A stretch of 64,000 nt of DNA from Aliiroseovarius pelagivivens (GTDB lineage: Bacteria > Pseudomonadota > Alphaproteobacteria > Rhodobacterales > Rhodobacteraceae), in NCBI RefSeq assembly GCF_900302485.1, contig NZ_OMOI01000002.1, forward strand, positions 755,405 through 819,404, read 5' to 3'. Of the stretch, positions 9,024 to 18,439 are shown one piece after another. The position numbers were made by a program, and so were the translations under genes. Within the stretch, counting starts at the first letter, position 1. Every line of letters begins with the position of its first letter. Under the pieces are notes generated by a model. That model did no database searches and was not told where the DNA came from. It saw only the letters and a list, made by a program, of their open reading frames with translations.

Positions 9024-9341
9024 TCATTGCTGCGGCGGGGCGATCTGAATTTCGTCGATGATCTGCGTGGCCCAATCGCCCAGCACCGGGATAAAGTCGA
9101 TCGAGCCCAGCATATAGATCACCCAAGACACAAGAATTGTGGCCCCCAGTACGGACCCCAGACCAAAGGCCAGGCCCCTATACAATTGAAACATCCCCAG
9201 CTTGAACAGGCTGTCATGCAGGCGAATGAAACGATGGTTGTTCATGCGTTCGACCTCGGCCCGAAGGGCGCGCACCTCTTGCGAGAGCTGTTCTTCACGC
9301 TGGGCCAGAGCGTCGGTTGCATCACTGTCCGAATTTGGCAT
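9024..9341 (-). CDS. DUF5665-type small membrane protein
   Basis: About 105 residues: an N-terminal acidic and coiled-coil-prone segment (REEQLSQEVRALRAEVERMN), then a conserved HDSLFKLGMFQLYRGLAFGLGSVLGATILVSWVIYML region containing one or two membrane segments. This matches DUF5665, a family of unknown function common in Rhodobacteraceae. ATG at 9341 is favoured over the preceding in-frame GTG because AGGA lies seven bases upstream. It is divergent from the RTX gene, with a CtrA-like box between them. No enzymatic residues are apparent. Confidence 0.75.
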   Translation of the reverse strand: MPNSDSDATDALAQREEQLSQEVRALRAEVERMNNHRFIRLHDSLFKLGMFQLYRGLAFGLGSVLGATILVSWVIYMLGSIDFIPVLGDWATQIIDEIQIAPPQQ

Positions 9342-9375
9342 CACTCGATCCTTGTTTGGCGGTGTGTGGGAGCCG

Positions 9376-9390
9376 TTAACACTTTGTTAA
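9376..9390. promoter_or_regulatory. CtrA-type box TTAA-N7-TTAA
   Basis: TTAA (9376-9379), seven bases, TTAA (9387-9390), followed by CC: an exact match to the CtrA consensus of alphaproteobacteria. It sits in the divergent intergenic region, 34 bases before the DUF5665 start and about 130 bases before the RTX gene. Binding is inferred from the motif alone. Confidence 0.55.
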
Positions 9391-9521
9391 CCTTCGATTT
9401 GATTAAAGTTGTCCGCAAATTTCAGTCGAAGAATGCGTGGTGTTTCATACATTCGCAAGCGGTGATCGCCATCATTGTGACGGATGATTTGCAAGCAAGA
9501 CAGAAACAGGCGGCGTATTGG

Positions 9522-10730
9522 ATGCTATTTGGGTTGTTACTTCTAAGCCTTATGCCGGTGGCTTTAATGGCGGAAAGCTTCACGACTGATGAGGTGGGGA
9601 ATGACCTCGAAGGCAATGGCGGCGGCTCTGACGATCTTGATGGGACTGGTGGCCGTGCCCCAGTTAACGGTGGCTCCGGTGGTGTCCTGACCCCGAACGA
9701 CGGATCCGGGGATGGTGACAGCCCAGACAAAGAGCAGACTTTGCTGGATCAGCTTTTAGGCAGCGAAACCGATTCGCATTATGGGCGTGAAGAGCTGGAT
9801 CACTTTGTACCCAGCACGGACGAACATGTGCTGACTGATGAGGACGACGAGGTAACCCTTGGCGCGTCTGATACAGCGGGTGATCTGGGGCAGATCTCGA
9901 CCTTTAAAGGTACGGCCGTTGTTTCGGGCGATGGGGCGGTTGACGTCTATGATGCAGGTGCTGGCGACGACACGATCCGGGCAGGGGATGAAGCGGCATA
10001 TCTGTTTGGCAATGATGGCAATGACACCATCATTGCGGGCGATGGGGCTCTGGCTGCCTTTGGGGGGCAGGGCGACGATCAACTAGACGGATCGGACAGT
10101 CTAGACACTTACCTTGATGGCGGCACTGGTGATGATGTGCTGACAGGTGGTGACGGCGATGACCAGCTATTCGGTGGCAGTCATGAGGATGAAATGCCGG
10201 GGGGCTCGGATGCCACGGATAATGATAAATTGGACGGTGGCGATGGCGATGACATTCTGAAAGGCGGGCTTGGGGCTGATTGGTTGTTGGGCGGCGACGG
10301 TGACGATGTGATCGATCATTTTGGCCACGCAATGGAAGAAAGCGGCGCGGAGCAACATGACTATGACTGGCACAACGATCATGCGTCAGATGTGTTGGAC
10401 GGGGGTGACGGCGATGACACCTTGATCTTTGGGGCGTCGGATACGGCAACCGGAGGGGAAGGAAATGACATCTTCTGGCTATATCCCGATGGTGAAGATG
10501 GACACCCAGTGGCTAAGGTTACTGATTTCGAAACGGGCCGGGATTTCCTGCGCATTTCACTGGATGAAGAAGAGGGTCATTCTGACCTGACCTGCGAGGT
10601 CAATCCTTCGGACGATGGGAAAGATGGTGTGGTTACGGTCGGTGGACAAGTTGTTGCCGTTTTGGAAGGCGCCCCGGATGCCACTCTGCGTGACATCTAT
10701 GTCGAAGTTCGTTCGAATGTTTTTGCCTAA
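9522..10730 (+). CDS. RTX (haemolysin-type) calcium-binding repeat protein
   Basis: A strongly acidic protein of about 402 residues. It starts with a hydrophobic segment (MLFGLLLLSLMPVALMA), followed by a low-complexity Gly/Asp/Asn linker and then GGxGxDxx nonapeptide repeats (GGTGDDVLTGGDGDDQLFGG, GGDGDDILKGG, GGDGDDTL), which fold as a calcium-binding beta roll. The C-terminal part (VTDFETGRDFLRISL, GGQVVAVLEG) is the type seen in secreted roseobacter calcium-binding proteins, usually exported by type I secretion. AGGCGG lies eight bases before the ATG at 9522; a GTG at 9463 is an alternative. No secretion genes are adjacent and there is no catalytic domain. Confidence 0.82.
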   Translation: MLFGLLLLSLMPVALMAESFTTDEVGNDLEGNGGGSDDLDGTGGRAPVNGGSGGVLTPNDGSGDGDSPDKEQTLLDQLLGSETDSHYGREELDHFVPSTDEHVLTDEDDEVTLGASDTAGDLGQISTFKGTAVVSGDGAVDVYDAGAGDDTIRAGDEAAYLFGNDGNDTIIAGDGALAAFGGQGDDQLDGSDSLDTYLDGGTGDDVLTGGDGDDQLFGGSHEDEMPGGSDATDNDKLDGGDGDDILKGGLGADWLLGGDGDDVIDHFGHAMEESGAEQHDYDWHNDHASDVLDGGDGDDTLIFGASDTATGGEGNDIFWLYPDGEDGHPVAKVTDFETGRDFLRISLDEEEGHSDLTCEVNPSDDGKDGVVTVGGQVVAVLEGAPDATLRDIYVEVRSNVFA

Positions 10731-10739
10731 GATCTATAC

Positions 10740-11246
10740 TTAGAACCAGCGTTCCGGTTGTTGGGCGTAGGCGATGTATAGTGGATGTTTCGGGTGCCCA
10801 CCTTTGGTCAGACCCAAGTGAAACGTCGGCTGGCTGGCCTGCCGAAGAAGATGTTCAACTTCGGGTCCGCGCGACTGATGTTCTCCGTTGGTGCCCCAGC
10901 CACAAATGACCTGATCAGCCCACGGGCAGCTGTCCAATATGGCCGCATCATTTGCCGGACCTACGGGATCAGCTGCAGCGCGCATTTTGCGTGGATCTGT
11001 GTCGCGCCATGCGAAGATATTGGTGACCCGAAATGCGCCAAACCCAAGGGTGCGGGCCCGGCGTTCGCAGCGTTCAACCGTGGGGTCGTTCTGTACTTCG
11101 GTCGCCGTTGACGGGTTCAACATGATGAACAGCGCCTTGCGCCCGGCGGGTTCCCACACACGCGTCAGCGTATAGCGGTATTTTTCACAATCCGAATAAA
11201 CGGCAGTGGAATGGGCGTCACCTTTTTGGAACTCGCGTGTAATCAT
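10740..11246 (-). CDS. DUF1643 domain protein
   Basis: This 168-residue protein has the DUF1643 pattern: YRYTLTRVW, LFIMLNPSTA, DPTVERCERRARTLGFGAF and VTNIFAWRDTDP, then CGWGTNGEH and a C-terminal HPLYIA. The family has no assigned reaction; sequence features suggest a compact nucleotide- or base-binding fold, but that is speculation. It converges with the RTX gene with a nine-base gap and is divergent from deoA. The ATG at 11246 was used. I cannot give a function. Confidence 0.8.
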   Translation of the reverse strand: MITREFQKGDAHSTAVYSDCEKYRYTLTRVWEPAGRKALFIMLNPSTATEVQNDPTVERCERRARTLGFGAFRVTNIFAWRDTDPRKMRAAADPVGPANDAAILDSCPWADQVICGWGTNGEHQSRGPEVEHLLRQASQPTFHLGLTKGGHPKHPLYIAYAQQPERWF

Positions 11247-11334
11247 GACCGCTTTTTGAGGCTAGTCCTGACCCTTGGCAACCCCTTGCGTTGCAGCAGG
11301 AATGATCGGAAGGTGAAAGAAAACGGAGCAGATC

Positions 11335-12642
11335 ATGCTGATATCCGAAGTCATTCGAAAGAAACGCGATGGTCAGGTTCTGACTGGCGACGACATCACC
11401 GCGATGGTTGACGGCATCGCTGGGGGCAGCGCCAGCGACGCTCAGGTTGCGGCGTTTGCGATGGCCTCGTGGCTGAAGGGGTTGTCGCCAGACGAAACCG
11501 CCGCTCTGACGTTGGCGATGCGCGACAGTGGCGATGTGTTCGACTGGCCTGACATGCCCGGCCCAGTGGTGGACAAGCATTCGACCGGCGGTGTTGGCGA
11601 CAATGTCAGTCTGATGCTCGCACCTATTCTTGCGGCCTGCGGAGCCTACGTGCCGATGATTTCAGGGCGCGGGTTGGGACACACGGGCGGCACGCTGGAC
11701 AAGATGGATGCGATTCCGGGATACGTCTCGCAGCCTGACAATGCTCTTTTTGACAAGGTGGTGCGCAATGTGGGCTGCGCCATCATTGGACAGACCGGCG
11801 ATTTGGCCCCGGCGGACAAGCGGCTTTATGCGATACGGGATGTGACGGCGACGGTGGAGAGCATTCCGCTGATCACCGCCTCGATTCTGTCTAAGAAGCT
11901 GGCGGCCGGATTGGGGTCACTGGTGATGGATGTGAAATTCGGAAATGGCGCGTTCATGTCCAACTTTGACGATGCGCGCGAGCTGGCGGCATCGATCCAG
12001 CGCGTTGCACATTTGGCCGGACTGCCCTGTCATGCGCTTCTCACGGATATGAATGAACCGCTGGCCGATGCCGCAGGCAATGCGGTCGAGACGTTGAACG
12101 CCATCGAGTTTCTGACCGGCGCGCATCGTACCCCGCGGTTGGAGGACGTCGTGACCGCGCTTTGCGCACAGATGCTGGTTGCTTCGGGGGCTGAGAGTGA
12201 TGGGCAGGCAGCAAAGGCACGCGTGCGCGACGCGCTGGATAGTGGGCGTGCAGCGGAGAAATTCGGTCAGATGGTGTCGGCGCTGGGCGGGCCATCGGAT
12301 ATTGTCGAGCGGCCTGAAACCCATCTGGCCCAAGCGCCCGTGATTGCTGAACTCTGCGCGGATGAGGCAGGTTATGTCAGCGGCATCGACACCCGCGAAG
12401 TCGGGCTGTGCGTGGTCGAGCTGGGAGGAGGACGACGGCGTGCTGCGGACCAAATCGACCCGGCTGTGGGTCTGACCCGCTTGGCGCCGTTGGGGGCGAA
12501 ACTTGAGAAAGGCGACCCGATTGCAGTGATCCATGCGGCCTCGGACGCGGATGCCGAGGCGGCCAAGGCGCAGCTTTCAGCGGCGTATCACATCGGTGAA
12601 GCACCAAAACCCGGACCCGTAGTTGCCGAGATTCTGACCTAA
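11335..12642 (+). CDS. deoA: Thymidine phosphorylase
   Basis: DeoA splits thymidine with phosphate into thymine and 2-deoxyribose-1-phosphate for nucleoside salvage. The 435-residue product matches the family length, with the phosphate/nucleoside-binding region DKHSTGGVGDNVS near residue 80, SGRGLGHTGGTLDKMDAIPGY near 115 and AGLGSLVMDVKFGNGAFM near 190. The ATG is preceded by CGGAGCAG. Other deo genes (deoB, deoC, deoD) are not adjacent, so it stands alone here. It ends beside a strong inverted repeat facing dapB. Confidence 0.94.
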   Translation: MLISEVIRKKRDGQVLTGDDITAMVDGIAGGSASDAQVAAFAMASWLKGLSPDETAALTLAMRDSGDVFDWPDMPGPVVDKHSTGGVGDNVSLMLAPILAACGAYVPMISGRGLGHTGGTLDKMDAIPGYVSQPDNALFDKVVRNVGCAIIGQTGDLAPADKRLYAIRDVTATVESIPLITASILSKKLAAGLGSLVMDVKFGNGAFMSNFDDARELAASIQRVAHLAGLPCHALLTDMNEPLADAAGNAVETLNAIEFLTGAHRTPRLEDVVTALCAQMLVASGAESDGQAAKARVRDALDSGRAAEKFGQMVSALGGPSDIVERPETHLAQAPVIAELCADEAGYVSGIDTREVGLCVVELGGGRRRAADQIDPAVGLTRLAPLGAKLEKGDPIAVIHAASDADAEAAKAQLSAAYHIGEAPKPGPVVAEILT

Positions 12643-12648
12643 GCGACT

Positions 12649-12669
12649 GCCCGTGCCGTAGGCACGGGC
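12649..12669. repeat. Inverted repeat between convergent deoA and dapB
   Basis: GCCCGTGCC (12649-12657) and GGCACGGGC (12661-12669) form a perfect nine-pair stem with a three-base loop. No T tract follows, so it is either a weak terminator or an mRNA 3' end stabiliser for deoA. Confidence 0.6.
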
Positions 12670-12729
12670 CACCCCCAACCTGCGCGGCCCGACAGGGCAG
12701 GCGCTGGGCGGGAGTGTGTCGCCCGAAGG

Positions 12730-13539
12730 CTACAGACCCAGTACGTCCAACATGCTGTATTCACCGGGCTTTTTGTCTTGACCCCACAAGGCCGCTTTCA
12801 CGGCGCCGCGTGCAAAAATGGCACGATCGGTGGCCAGATGGCGCAGAACGATGCGTTCGCCGGGGGCGGCAAACATCACGTCGTGTTCGCCCACGATGTC
12901 TCCACCGCGAACCGCATGAAAGCCGATGTCGCCACGTTTGCGCGCGCCGGTGATGCCATCGCGCCCACGGTCGGACACCTCGGCCAGTTCTACGCCGCGC
13001 CCGTCGGCGGCGGCCTCGCCCAGCATCAGTGCTGTGCCAGATGGTGCGTCCACTTTGTGGTGATGGTGGGATTCGATGATCTCGATATCGAAATCTTCGT
13101 CCAGAGCGGCGGCAACTTGTTTGGTCAGTTGGACCAGCAGGTTCACCCCAAGGCTCATGTTTCCAGCACGCACGATCGTTGCGTGACGACCGGCAAGTGC
13201 GATCTTTTCCAGATCCTCATCGGTCAGACCGGTGGTGCCGATCACATGGACGGCGCGGGCTTGGGCTGCAATCTCGGCCATATCAACAGTCGCAGCGGGT
13301 GCGGTGAAGTCGATCACCGCCTGCGCCTTGGCCATGGTTGTCAGCGCGTCATCTGTGACAGTGACACCCACGGGCTGTCCGCCCATGCATTCGCCCACGT
13401 CACGCCCTACCCAGTCGTGGCCGGGGCGTTCCAATGCGCCCACGAGGCGCGCCTTGTCGTTGGCCAGCACCTCATTGATCAGCATCTGACCCATGCGGCC
13501 CGAGGCCCCCATCACGACAATACCTGGCAAATCGCTCAT
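12730..13539 (-). CDS. dapB: 4-hydroxy-tetrahydrodipicolinate reductase
   Basis: DapB reduces the product of DapA with NAD(P)H in the diaminopimelate/lysine pathway. The 269-residue protein shows the N-terminal nucleotide-binding motif [10 protein letters not shown], the catalytic histidine/lysine loop [15 protein letters not shown] near residue 155, and the C-terminal [14 protein letters not shown]. Length and motifs are standard. It is divergent from rbfA with about 90 bases between starts, and converges with deoA. The ATG at 13539 is preceded by GGAGACC. Confidence 0.96.
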   Translation of the reverse strand: MSDLPGIVVMGASGRMGQMLINEVLANDKARLVGALERPGHDWVGRDVGECMGGQPVGVTVTDDALTTMAKAQAVIDFTAPAATVDMAEIAAQARAVHVIGTTGLTDEDLEKIALAGRHATIVRAGNMSLGVNLLVQLTKQVAAALDEDFDIEIIESHHHHKVDAPSGTALMLGEAAADGRGVELAEVSDRGRDGITGARKRGDIGFHAVRGGDIVGEHDVMFAAPGERIVLRHLATDRAIFARGAVKAALWGQDKKPGEYSMLDVLGL

Positions 13540-13628
13540 GTTTGGTCTCCGAATTTCGTTTGGGGTTGTCTAACCTGAGCGCGCGCGCTTGGCAAAGCCC
13601 TGTTGCGCACAAGCGCATCAAGGAATAC

Positions 13629-14060
13629 ATGGCGGATATGGCAAAGAACCGTTTTGAAGACCAACGTGGTCCCAACCAGCGACAGCTGCGCGTGGCCGAA
13701 CTGATCCGCCGGACCCTGTCCGAAGCCCTGATGCGTGGTGAAGTGCACGACCCTGACCTGTCGCGCATGTCCATTACTATCGGCGAAGTACGTCTGTCCG
13801 CAGACCTGTCGATTGCAACCGTCTATGCGCTGCCCTTGGGCGGCAAGGGCGGGGCCGAGGCCGTGAAGGCTTTGGCGCGCAACAAAGGCGAGCTACGCCG
13901 CATTGTGGGTCGCGCGATCAAGATCAAACACACGCCCGAGCTGCGCTTCATGGTGGACGAGACCTTCGATCAGATGGATCACACCCACCGCCTGTTGCAG
14001 CAGGAAGAGGTGCAGCGCGATCTGCGCAAGCCGGACAGTGACGAGGCCGGAGAAGACTGA
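13629..14060 (+). CDS. rbfA: 30S ribosome-binding factor RbfA
   Basis: RbfA assists late 30S maturation and cold adaptation by binding near helix 1 of 16S rRNA. The 143-residue product has [26 protein letters not shown] near the start, the KH-like core [19 protein letters not shown] and [22 protein letters not shown] at 13629 follows AAGGA; the ATG at 13638 (MAKNRF) is possible. The stop overlaps the truB start (TGATG), so the two are translationally coupled. Confidence 0.93.
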   Translation: MADMAKNRFEDQRGPNQRQLRVAELIRRTLSEALMRGEVHDPDLSRMSITIGEVRLSADLSIATVYALPLGGKGGAEAVKALARNKGELRRIVGRAIKIKHTPELRFMVDETFDQMDHTHRLLQQEEVQRDLRKPDSDEAGED

Positions 14061-14965
14061 TGGGACGCCGCAAGAAGGGGCGCGATATCCATGGCTGGCT
14101 GGTCGTGGACAAGCCCGCTGGTATCAGCTCGAACGCCGTTGTGAACAAAGTGCGCTGGGCGATGGACGCCAAAAAGGCGGGCCATGCGGGCACGCTTGAT
14201 CCGGAAGCGACCGGTGTTTTGGCTGTGGCCTTGGGCGAGGCGACGAAGACCGTGCCCTACATTACCGACGCGCTGAAGGCCTATGTTTTCACCGTGCGTT
14301 TGGGGCAGGCGACCAACACCGATGACGGCGAGGGCGAGGTGATTTTGGAAAGCGATGCGCGCCCTTCGGATGAAGATGTTCAGGCTGCTTTGGCGCAGTT
14401 CACCGGTGACATCATGCAGGTGCCGCCGAAGTTTTCCGCCGTAAAGATTGATGGCGAGCGCGCCTATAAGCTGGCCCGCGATGGCGAGGACGTCGAGATT
14501 GCCGCTCGCCCGTTGTGGGTTGAGGAGCTGGTGATGGTGTCCCGCCCGGATGCTGATCACGTGACGCTGGAAATGACCTGCGGCAAGGGCGGATATGTCC
14601 GCTCGATCGCGCGCGATCTGGGCGAAGTGCTTGGCTGTCATGGCTATGTGCGCAATTTGCGCCGAATCTGGTCGGGGCCGTTTGATGCCGAGGACGGTGT
14701 GACCATCGACCTGATCGAAGAGCTCGCCAAGACCGGAGAGCTGGACGCCTATCTGCGTCCGCTTGAGGAAGGCTTGCAGGATCTGCCCGAACTGAAGGCC
14801 AACGCGGAAGGTGCGACACGTCTGCGTCACGGCAATCCCGGTATGGTTCTGACCTCGGACGTGGAATATGGCGACGAGGCCTGGGCGTCATACGAGGGCA
14901 AGGCTGTCGCCGTTGGCACCTATCGCGCGGGCGAGTTGCATCCCAGCCGGGTGTTCAACCAGTAA
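14060..14965 (+). CDS. truB: tRNA pseudouridine55 synthase TruB
   Basis: TruB makes pseudouridine 55 in the T loop of tRNAs. The 301-residue protein contains the family motif [13 protein letters not shown] at the N-terminus and [19 protein letters not shown] around residue 42, whose aspartate is the nucleophile, followed by [17 protein letters not shown]. Its start overlaps the rbfA stop. Next on the opposite strand is the DUF1674 gene, which it converges with, leaving 17 bases between the stops. Confidence 0.96.
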   Translation: MGRRKKGRDIHGWLVVDKPAGISSNAVVNKVRWAMDAKKAGHAGTLDPEATGVLAVALGEATKTVPYITDALKAYVFTVRLGQATNTDDGEGEVILESDARPSDEDVQAALAQFTGDIMQVPPKFSAVKIDGERAYKLARDGEDVEIAARPLWVEELVMVSRPDADHVTLEMTCGKGGYVRSIARDLGEVLGCHGYVRNLRRIWSGPFDAEDGVTIDLIEELAKTGELDAYLRPLEEGLQDLPELKANAEGATRLRHGNPGMVLTSDVEYGDEAWASYEGKAVAVGTYRAGELHPSRVFNQ

Positions 14966-14982
14966 AACGCATACGCCATCGA

Positions 14983-15210
14983 TCAAAAGTCGATGGCGAT
15001 GCCTTTCTTTTCCCAATCACCGAAACGTACCGGCTCAGGCCCATCACGACCGCCAAGTTCCGTTGGCAGCGATTTCGCCTCGGCCTCGGCCTTTTTCCGA
15101 CGCTCTTCCGCTTCTGCAAGGGCGCGGATGGCGGCTGGCGGCAGGTCACGCTTGGGGGTCTCGGGCGCAGCTTCTTTCGATTGGTCGGTCTTGGGGCTAT
15201 CGTCTGACAT
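14983..15210 (-). CDS. DUF1674/SDHAF4-like small protein
   Basis: A 75-residue charged protein: an N-terminal disordered segment (SPKTDQSKEAAPETPKRDLPPAA), a helical Ala/Glu/Lys-rich stretch (RALAEAEERRKKAEAEAK) and the conserved C-terminus ELGGRDGPEPVRFGDWEKKGIAIDF. That ending is diagnostic of DUF1674, related to eukaryotic SDHAF4, an assembly factor for flavinylated succinate dehydrogenase. A similar role in bacteria is likely but not shown here; no sdh genes are in the window. The ATG at 15210 is preceded by AAGGAGC. Confidence 0.85.
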   Translation of the reverse strand: MSDDSPKTDQSKEAAPETPKRDLPPAAIRALAEAEERRKKAEAEAKSLPTELGGRDGPEPVRFGDWEKKGIAIDF

Positions 15211-15278
15211 GCGGCGCTCCTTGTTTCGGTGTTGGGGATGATATAGGGCGCAAAGCAGCGAAACGCAAAGGACGTGAG

Positions 15279-16538
15279 ATGAGCAACCCGAAAGACGTGC
15301 GGTATGTGGTGGTGGACCTTCTGGATGATGTAACCGTCGAGAAGCGGTTGTTGTCCGAGGCATTGCTCAAACGTCTGGCAAAACTGCCTGCCGAAGATCG
15401 CGCTCGTGCCCAGCGGCTGGTGATGCAGACCTTGCGGGACATGGATCGTTGCGACCGGATGCTGGGGCCGTTTCTGCGGCAACGTCCTGCGCCGCGTGTG
15501 TTGAACATTTTGCGGCTTGGCGTTTCTGAGATTTGCAATGGCGGGGCCGCGCATGGCGTGGTGAACGCCTGTGTGGAGATCTCGAAGGCTCAGGCGGAAA
15601 CGGAACATGCGCGGGGATTGGTGAACGCGGTCCTGCGCAAAATCGACCGCGAGAAAGCCAAGTGGGACACGCTTCCCATCCCGCGCCTGCCCAAGTGGCT
15701 GCGCAAACCTTTGCTGGCTGACTACGGAAAAGAGGCTGTGGCCGCGATGGAAGCCGCACAGTTCGCAGGCGCTCCTGTTGATTTGACAGCAAAAGGCGAT
15801 GCCAAGGCGCTGGCAAGCACGATGAAGGGCGAATTGCTGCCCACCGGCTCGGTTCGGTTGTCGGATGCGGGGCAGATCACCAACCTGCCGGGCTATACGG
15901 ATGGCGATTGGTGGGTGCAGGATATGGCAGCGGCTTTGCCCGCCAAGGTTCTGGCCGCGCAGGCGGGCGAGACTGTTTTGGATATGTGCGCAGCACCCGG
16001 CGGGAAAACCATGCAGCTTGCTGCAGCTGGCGCCAAAGTCACTGCTCTGGATGTGTCCGCGGGGCGGATGAAGCGGGTAGAGGAAAACCTGTCCCGCACC
16101 AAGCTGTCGGCAGAATTGGTCATCAGTGATGCGTTGGAATACGAGGGCGGCCCGTTTGATGCGATCTTGCTGGATGCGCCCTGCACCGCCACCGGCACCA
16201 TCCGACGTCACCCCGATCTGCCCTATGCCAAGGATGGTAGCGAGTTTCCGGGGCTGTTCGAGCTTCAGGAACACATGATCGACCGGGCGCTGGGGCTTCT
16301 GAAGCCAGGTGGCCGCCTGATCTATTGCACCTGTAGCCTGCTGATCGACGAAGGCGAAGAGCAAGTGCGCGATGCCTTGGCACGCCATGAAGGTCTGTCG
16401 GTCGAGCTTGATACGCTGCGTTTGCCGGGCGTTGATGCCGACTGGATTGGACCGGAAGGGTTGCGCCTGTTCCCGCATTACATGGCGGATCAGGGCGGAA
16501 TGGACGGGTTCTTCATCACCTGCCTGCGTCGGAAATAA
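15279..16538 (+). CDS. rsmB: 16S rRNA (cytosine-5) methyltransferase, RsmB/NOL1-Sun family
   Basis: A 419-residue protein with an N-terminal NusB-like RNA-binding domain (about residues 1-130) and a C-terminal Rossmann methyltransferase domain: SAM-binding VLDMCAAPGGKTMQLA near 240, DAPCTATGTIRRHPDL with the catalytic TC/PC cysteine near 305, and IYCTCSLLIDEGEEQV with the second cysteine near 360. RsmB methylates C967 of 16S rRNA using SAM. AAAGGACGTGAG precedes the ATG at 15279; the upstream in-frame region overlaps the DUF1674 gene and is not coding. Confidence 0.92.
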   Translation: MSNPKDVRYVVVDLLDDVTVEKRLLSEALLKRLAKLPAEDRARAQRLVMQTLRDMDRCDRMLGPFLRQRPAPRVLNILRLGVSEICNGGAAHGVVNACVEISKAQAETEHARGLVNAVLRKIDREKAKWDTLPIPRLPKWLRKPLLADYGKEAVAAMEAAQFAGAPVDLTAKGDAKALASTMKGELLPTGSVRLSDAGQITNLPGYTDGDWWVQDMAAALPAKVLAAQAGETVLDMCAAPGGKTMQLAAAGAKVTALDVSAGRMKRVEENLSRTKLSAELVISDALEYEGGPFDAILLDAPCTATGTIRRHPDLPYAKDGSEFPGLFELQEHMIDRALGLLKPGGRLIYCTCSLLIDEGEEQVRDALARHEGLSVELDTLRLPGVDADWIGPEGLRLFPHYMADQGGMDGFFITCLRRK

Positions 16539-16657
16539 ACACGCGCGCTTGATTTCGCCATGACAGGCGTGGGCCGTCTTGGTATGCTTTGCGAAAGCCT
16601 CCAAAGAGGGGCGGGTCAAAATGACCCTGGGCAAGGTTGAATGAGGCGAGGCGCGCT

Positions 16658-18409
16658 GTGGCTCCACAGATCGGTTCTTCCGGGTTAAGCACCCGATTTT
16701 CAAATCGTTGGCACGCAAGACGTGCGGCAAAGGCGCGGCCTGCGGCGGGGTTTGTTTCGCAACCCGAACCGCGGACCATCGGATCTTTTGCACGCGGTCG
16801 GCAGCTTTTGGCTGGCAACTTCTTGTTCGCCGGGCATCTGGTGAATGCGCCAGATTACATGTTGTGGGACATCCCGCCGCCCAATCCTGCCTTCATCGAA
16901 GAAACCCAAGGCTTCGCCTGGCTGGATGATCTGGCCAGTGTTGGCGACACCGAGGCCCGCGACCGTGCGCAGGAATGGGTATTTGGCTGGATTGATGCCT
17001 ATGGCAATGGGCGCGGCGAAGGCTGGACGCCGGATTTGACCGGGCGGCGGTTGATCCGCTGGATCAGCCATGCGCTGTTTCTGATGCGGGGCATGTCCTC
17101 TGACCAAAGTCAGCGGTTCTTCCGATCTTTGGGTCAGCAGACGTTGTTTCTGGCACGCCGTTGGCGCGGGGCGACACCCGGTCTGCCGCGGTTCGAGGCT
17201 CTGACGGGCCTGATCTATGCCGGATTCAGCCTGACGGGCGTCAATGTTCATGTGGAGGCCGCCATTCAGGCCTTGGCGCGGGAATGCACGGATCAGATTG
17301 ATGATCAGGGCGGAATTCCAACCCGGAACCCTGAAGAGCTTCTAGAAGTGTTCACCCTGCTGAACTGGGCCGCGCTGACCCTGCGCGAAAGCGACCGCGA
17401 GCCAGAGCCAGCCCACATTGAAGCGATCAACCGCATCGCGCCTACCCTGCGCGCGCTTCGTCATGCCGATGGCGGGTTGGCACGTTTTCATGGCGGTGGG
17501 CGTGGTTTGGACGGGCGACTGGATCATGCGCTGGCAAATTCCGGAGTGCGGGCGGGCGTGAACGAGGATTTGGCGATGGGCTATGCCCGTCTATCCGCCG
17601 GGCGCACCAGTGTGATCGTCGACGGTGCGCCGCCGCCTGTCGGGAATGCTTCGGCCAATGGGCACGCGTCGACTTTGGCGTTCGAGCTGACCTCGGGCCG
17701 GCGTCCTGTGATTGTGAATTGCGGATCCGGTGTGCAATTTGGGCCGGAGTGGCACAAGGCGGGGCGCGCCACGCCGTCTCATTCTGTGCTGGGCGTGACC
17801 GGGATGTCATCGTCGCGCCTGTCTCAGCCGCAGGTTTTGGACGGGATCGAGCGGACCTTCTTGGTGCAGACACCAAAACAGGTGCCGCTGGAACGTGTTG
17901 TCGGTGTCGGAACGAACGGCATTGTTGCCGCCCATGATGGCTATGTCGCGACCCACGGTTTAACCCATATGCGCAAGGTGGAGCTGAGCGTGTCAGGTCG
18001 CGAGCTGTCCGGTGAAGACACACTGGCTGCGGTGTCCGACGCGGATCAAGAGGCGTTCGACACCGCGCTGGACGCCACGTCGTTGCAAGGCGTCCCCTTC
18101 ACCGTGCGCTTCCACCTGCATCCCGAGGTCGACGCGACCGTTGATCTGGGGGGCACGGCGATTTCTCTGGCGCTTCGGTCTGGCGAGATTTGGGTGTTCC
18201 GCTTCGAAGGGCGTGGTGAACTGATGCTGCAAAGCAGCATTTACTTGGAAAAGTCACGCCTGAAGCCCCGAAAAACAAAACAAGTGGTTCTCTCTGGCGT
18301 CGCAATGGACTATGCGACACGCATCCGCTGGACGCTAGCCAAGGCGCAAGACACCCCAACGGTTTTGCGTGACCTTGAAACGGGCGACCGGGCGGAGCTG
18401 CCAAGTTAA
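16658..18409 (+). CDS. Heparinase II/III family protein
   Basis: About 583 residues: an alpha/alpha-barrel-like N-terminal half (WDIPPPNPAF, EWVFGWIDAYGNGRGEGWTPDLTGRRLIRW) and a beta-rich C-terminal half characteristic of the heparinase II/III lyase fold, with LARFHGGGRGLDGRLDHAL and AGRATPSHSVLGV in the expected catalytic region. Such enzymes cleave uronic-acid polysaccharides by beta-elimination, but this subfamily is widespread in Rhodobacteraceae without a known substrate. No signal peptide is visible. I chose the GTG at 16658, with GAGG six bases upstream; a TTG at 16637 is in frame but poorly spaced. purH follows. Confidence 0.82.
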   Translation: MAPQIGSSGLSTRFSNRWHARRAAKARPAAGFVSQPEPRTIGSFARGRQLLAGNFLFAGHLVNAPDYMLWDIPPPNPAFIEETQGFAWLDDLASVGDTEARDRAQEWVFGWIDAYGNGRGEGWTPDLTGRRLIRWISHALFLMRGMSSDQSQRFFRSLGQQTLFLARRWRGATPGLPRFEALTGLIYAGFSLTGVNVHVEAAIQALARECTDQIDDQGGIPTRNPEELLEVFTLLNWAALTLRESDREPEPAHIEAINRIAPTLRALRHADGGLARFHGGGRGLDGRLDHALANSGVRAGVNEDLAMGYARLSAGRTSVIVDGAPPPVGNASANGHASTLAFELTSGRRPVIVNCGSGVQFGPEWHKAGRATPSHSVLGVTGMSSSRLSQPQVLDGIERTFLVQTPKQVPLERVVGVGTNGIVAAHDGYVATHGLTHMRKVELSVSGRELSGEDTLAAVSDADQEAFDTALDATSLQGVPFTVRFHLHPEVDATVDLGGTAISLALRSGEIWVFRFEGRGELMLQSSIYLEKSRLKPRKTKQVVLSGVAMDYATRIRWTLAKAQDTPTVLRDLETGDRAELPS

Positions 18410-18439
18410 CAGACTTCAGGCCTTGGGGGGCCAACTGAC

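Noticed and set aside
9900..10450. Tandem repeats as a possible CRISPR or satellite array
   Set aside because: The repeats are in frame GGxGxD codons of the RTX protein, not direct repeats with unique spacers.
14955..16793. 612-codon minus-strand frame opposite rsmB
   Set aside because: Runs across the intact rsmB and DUF1674 genes and has no ribosome binding site or recognisable domain.
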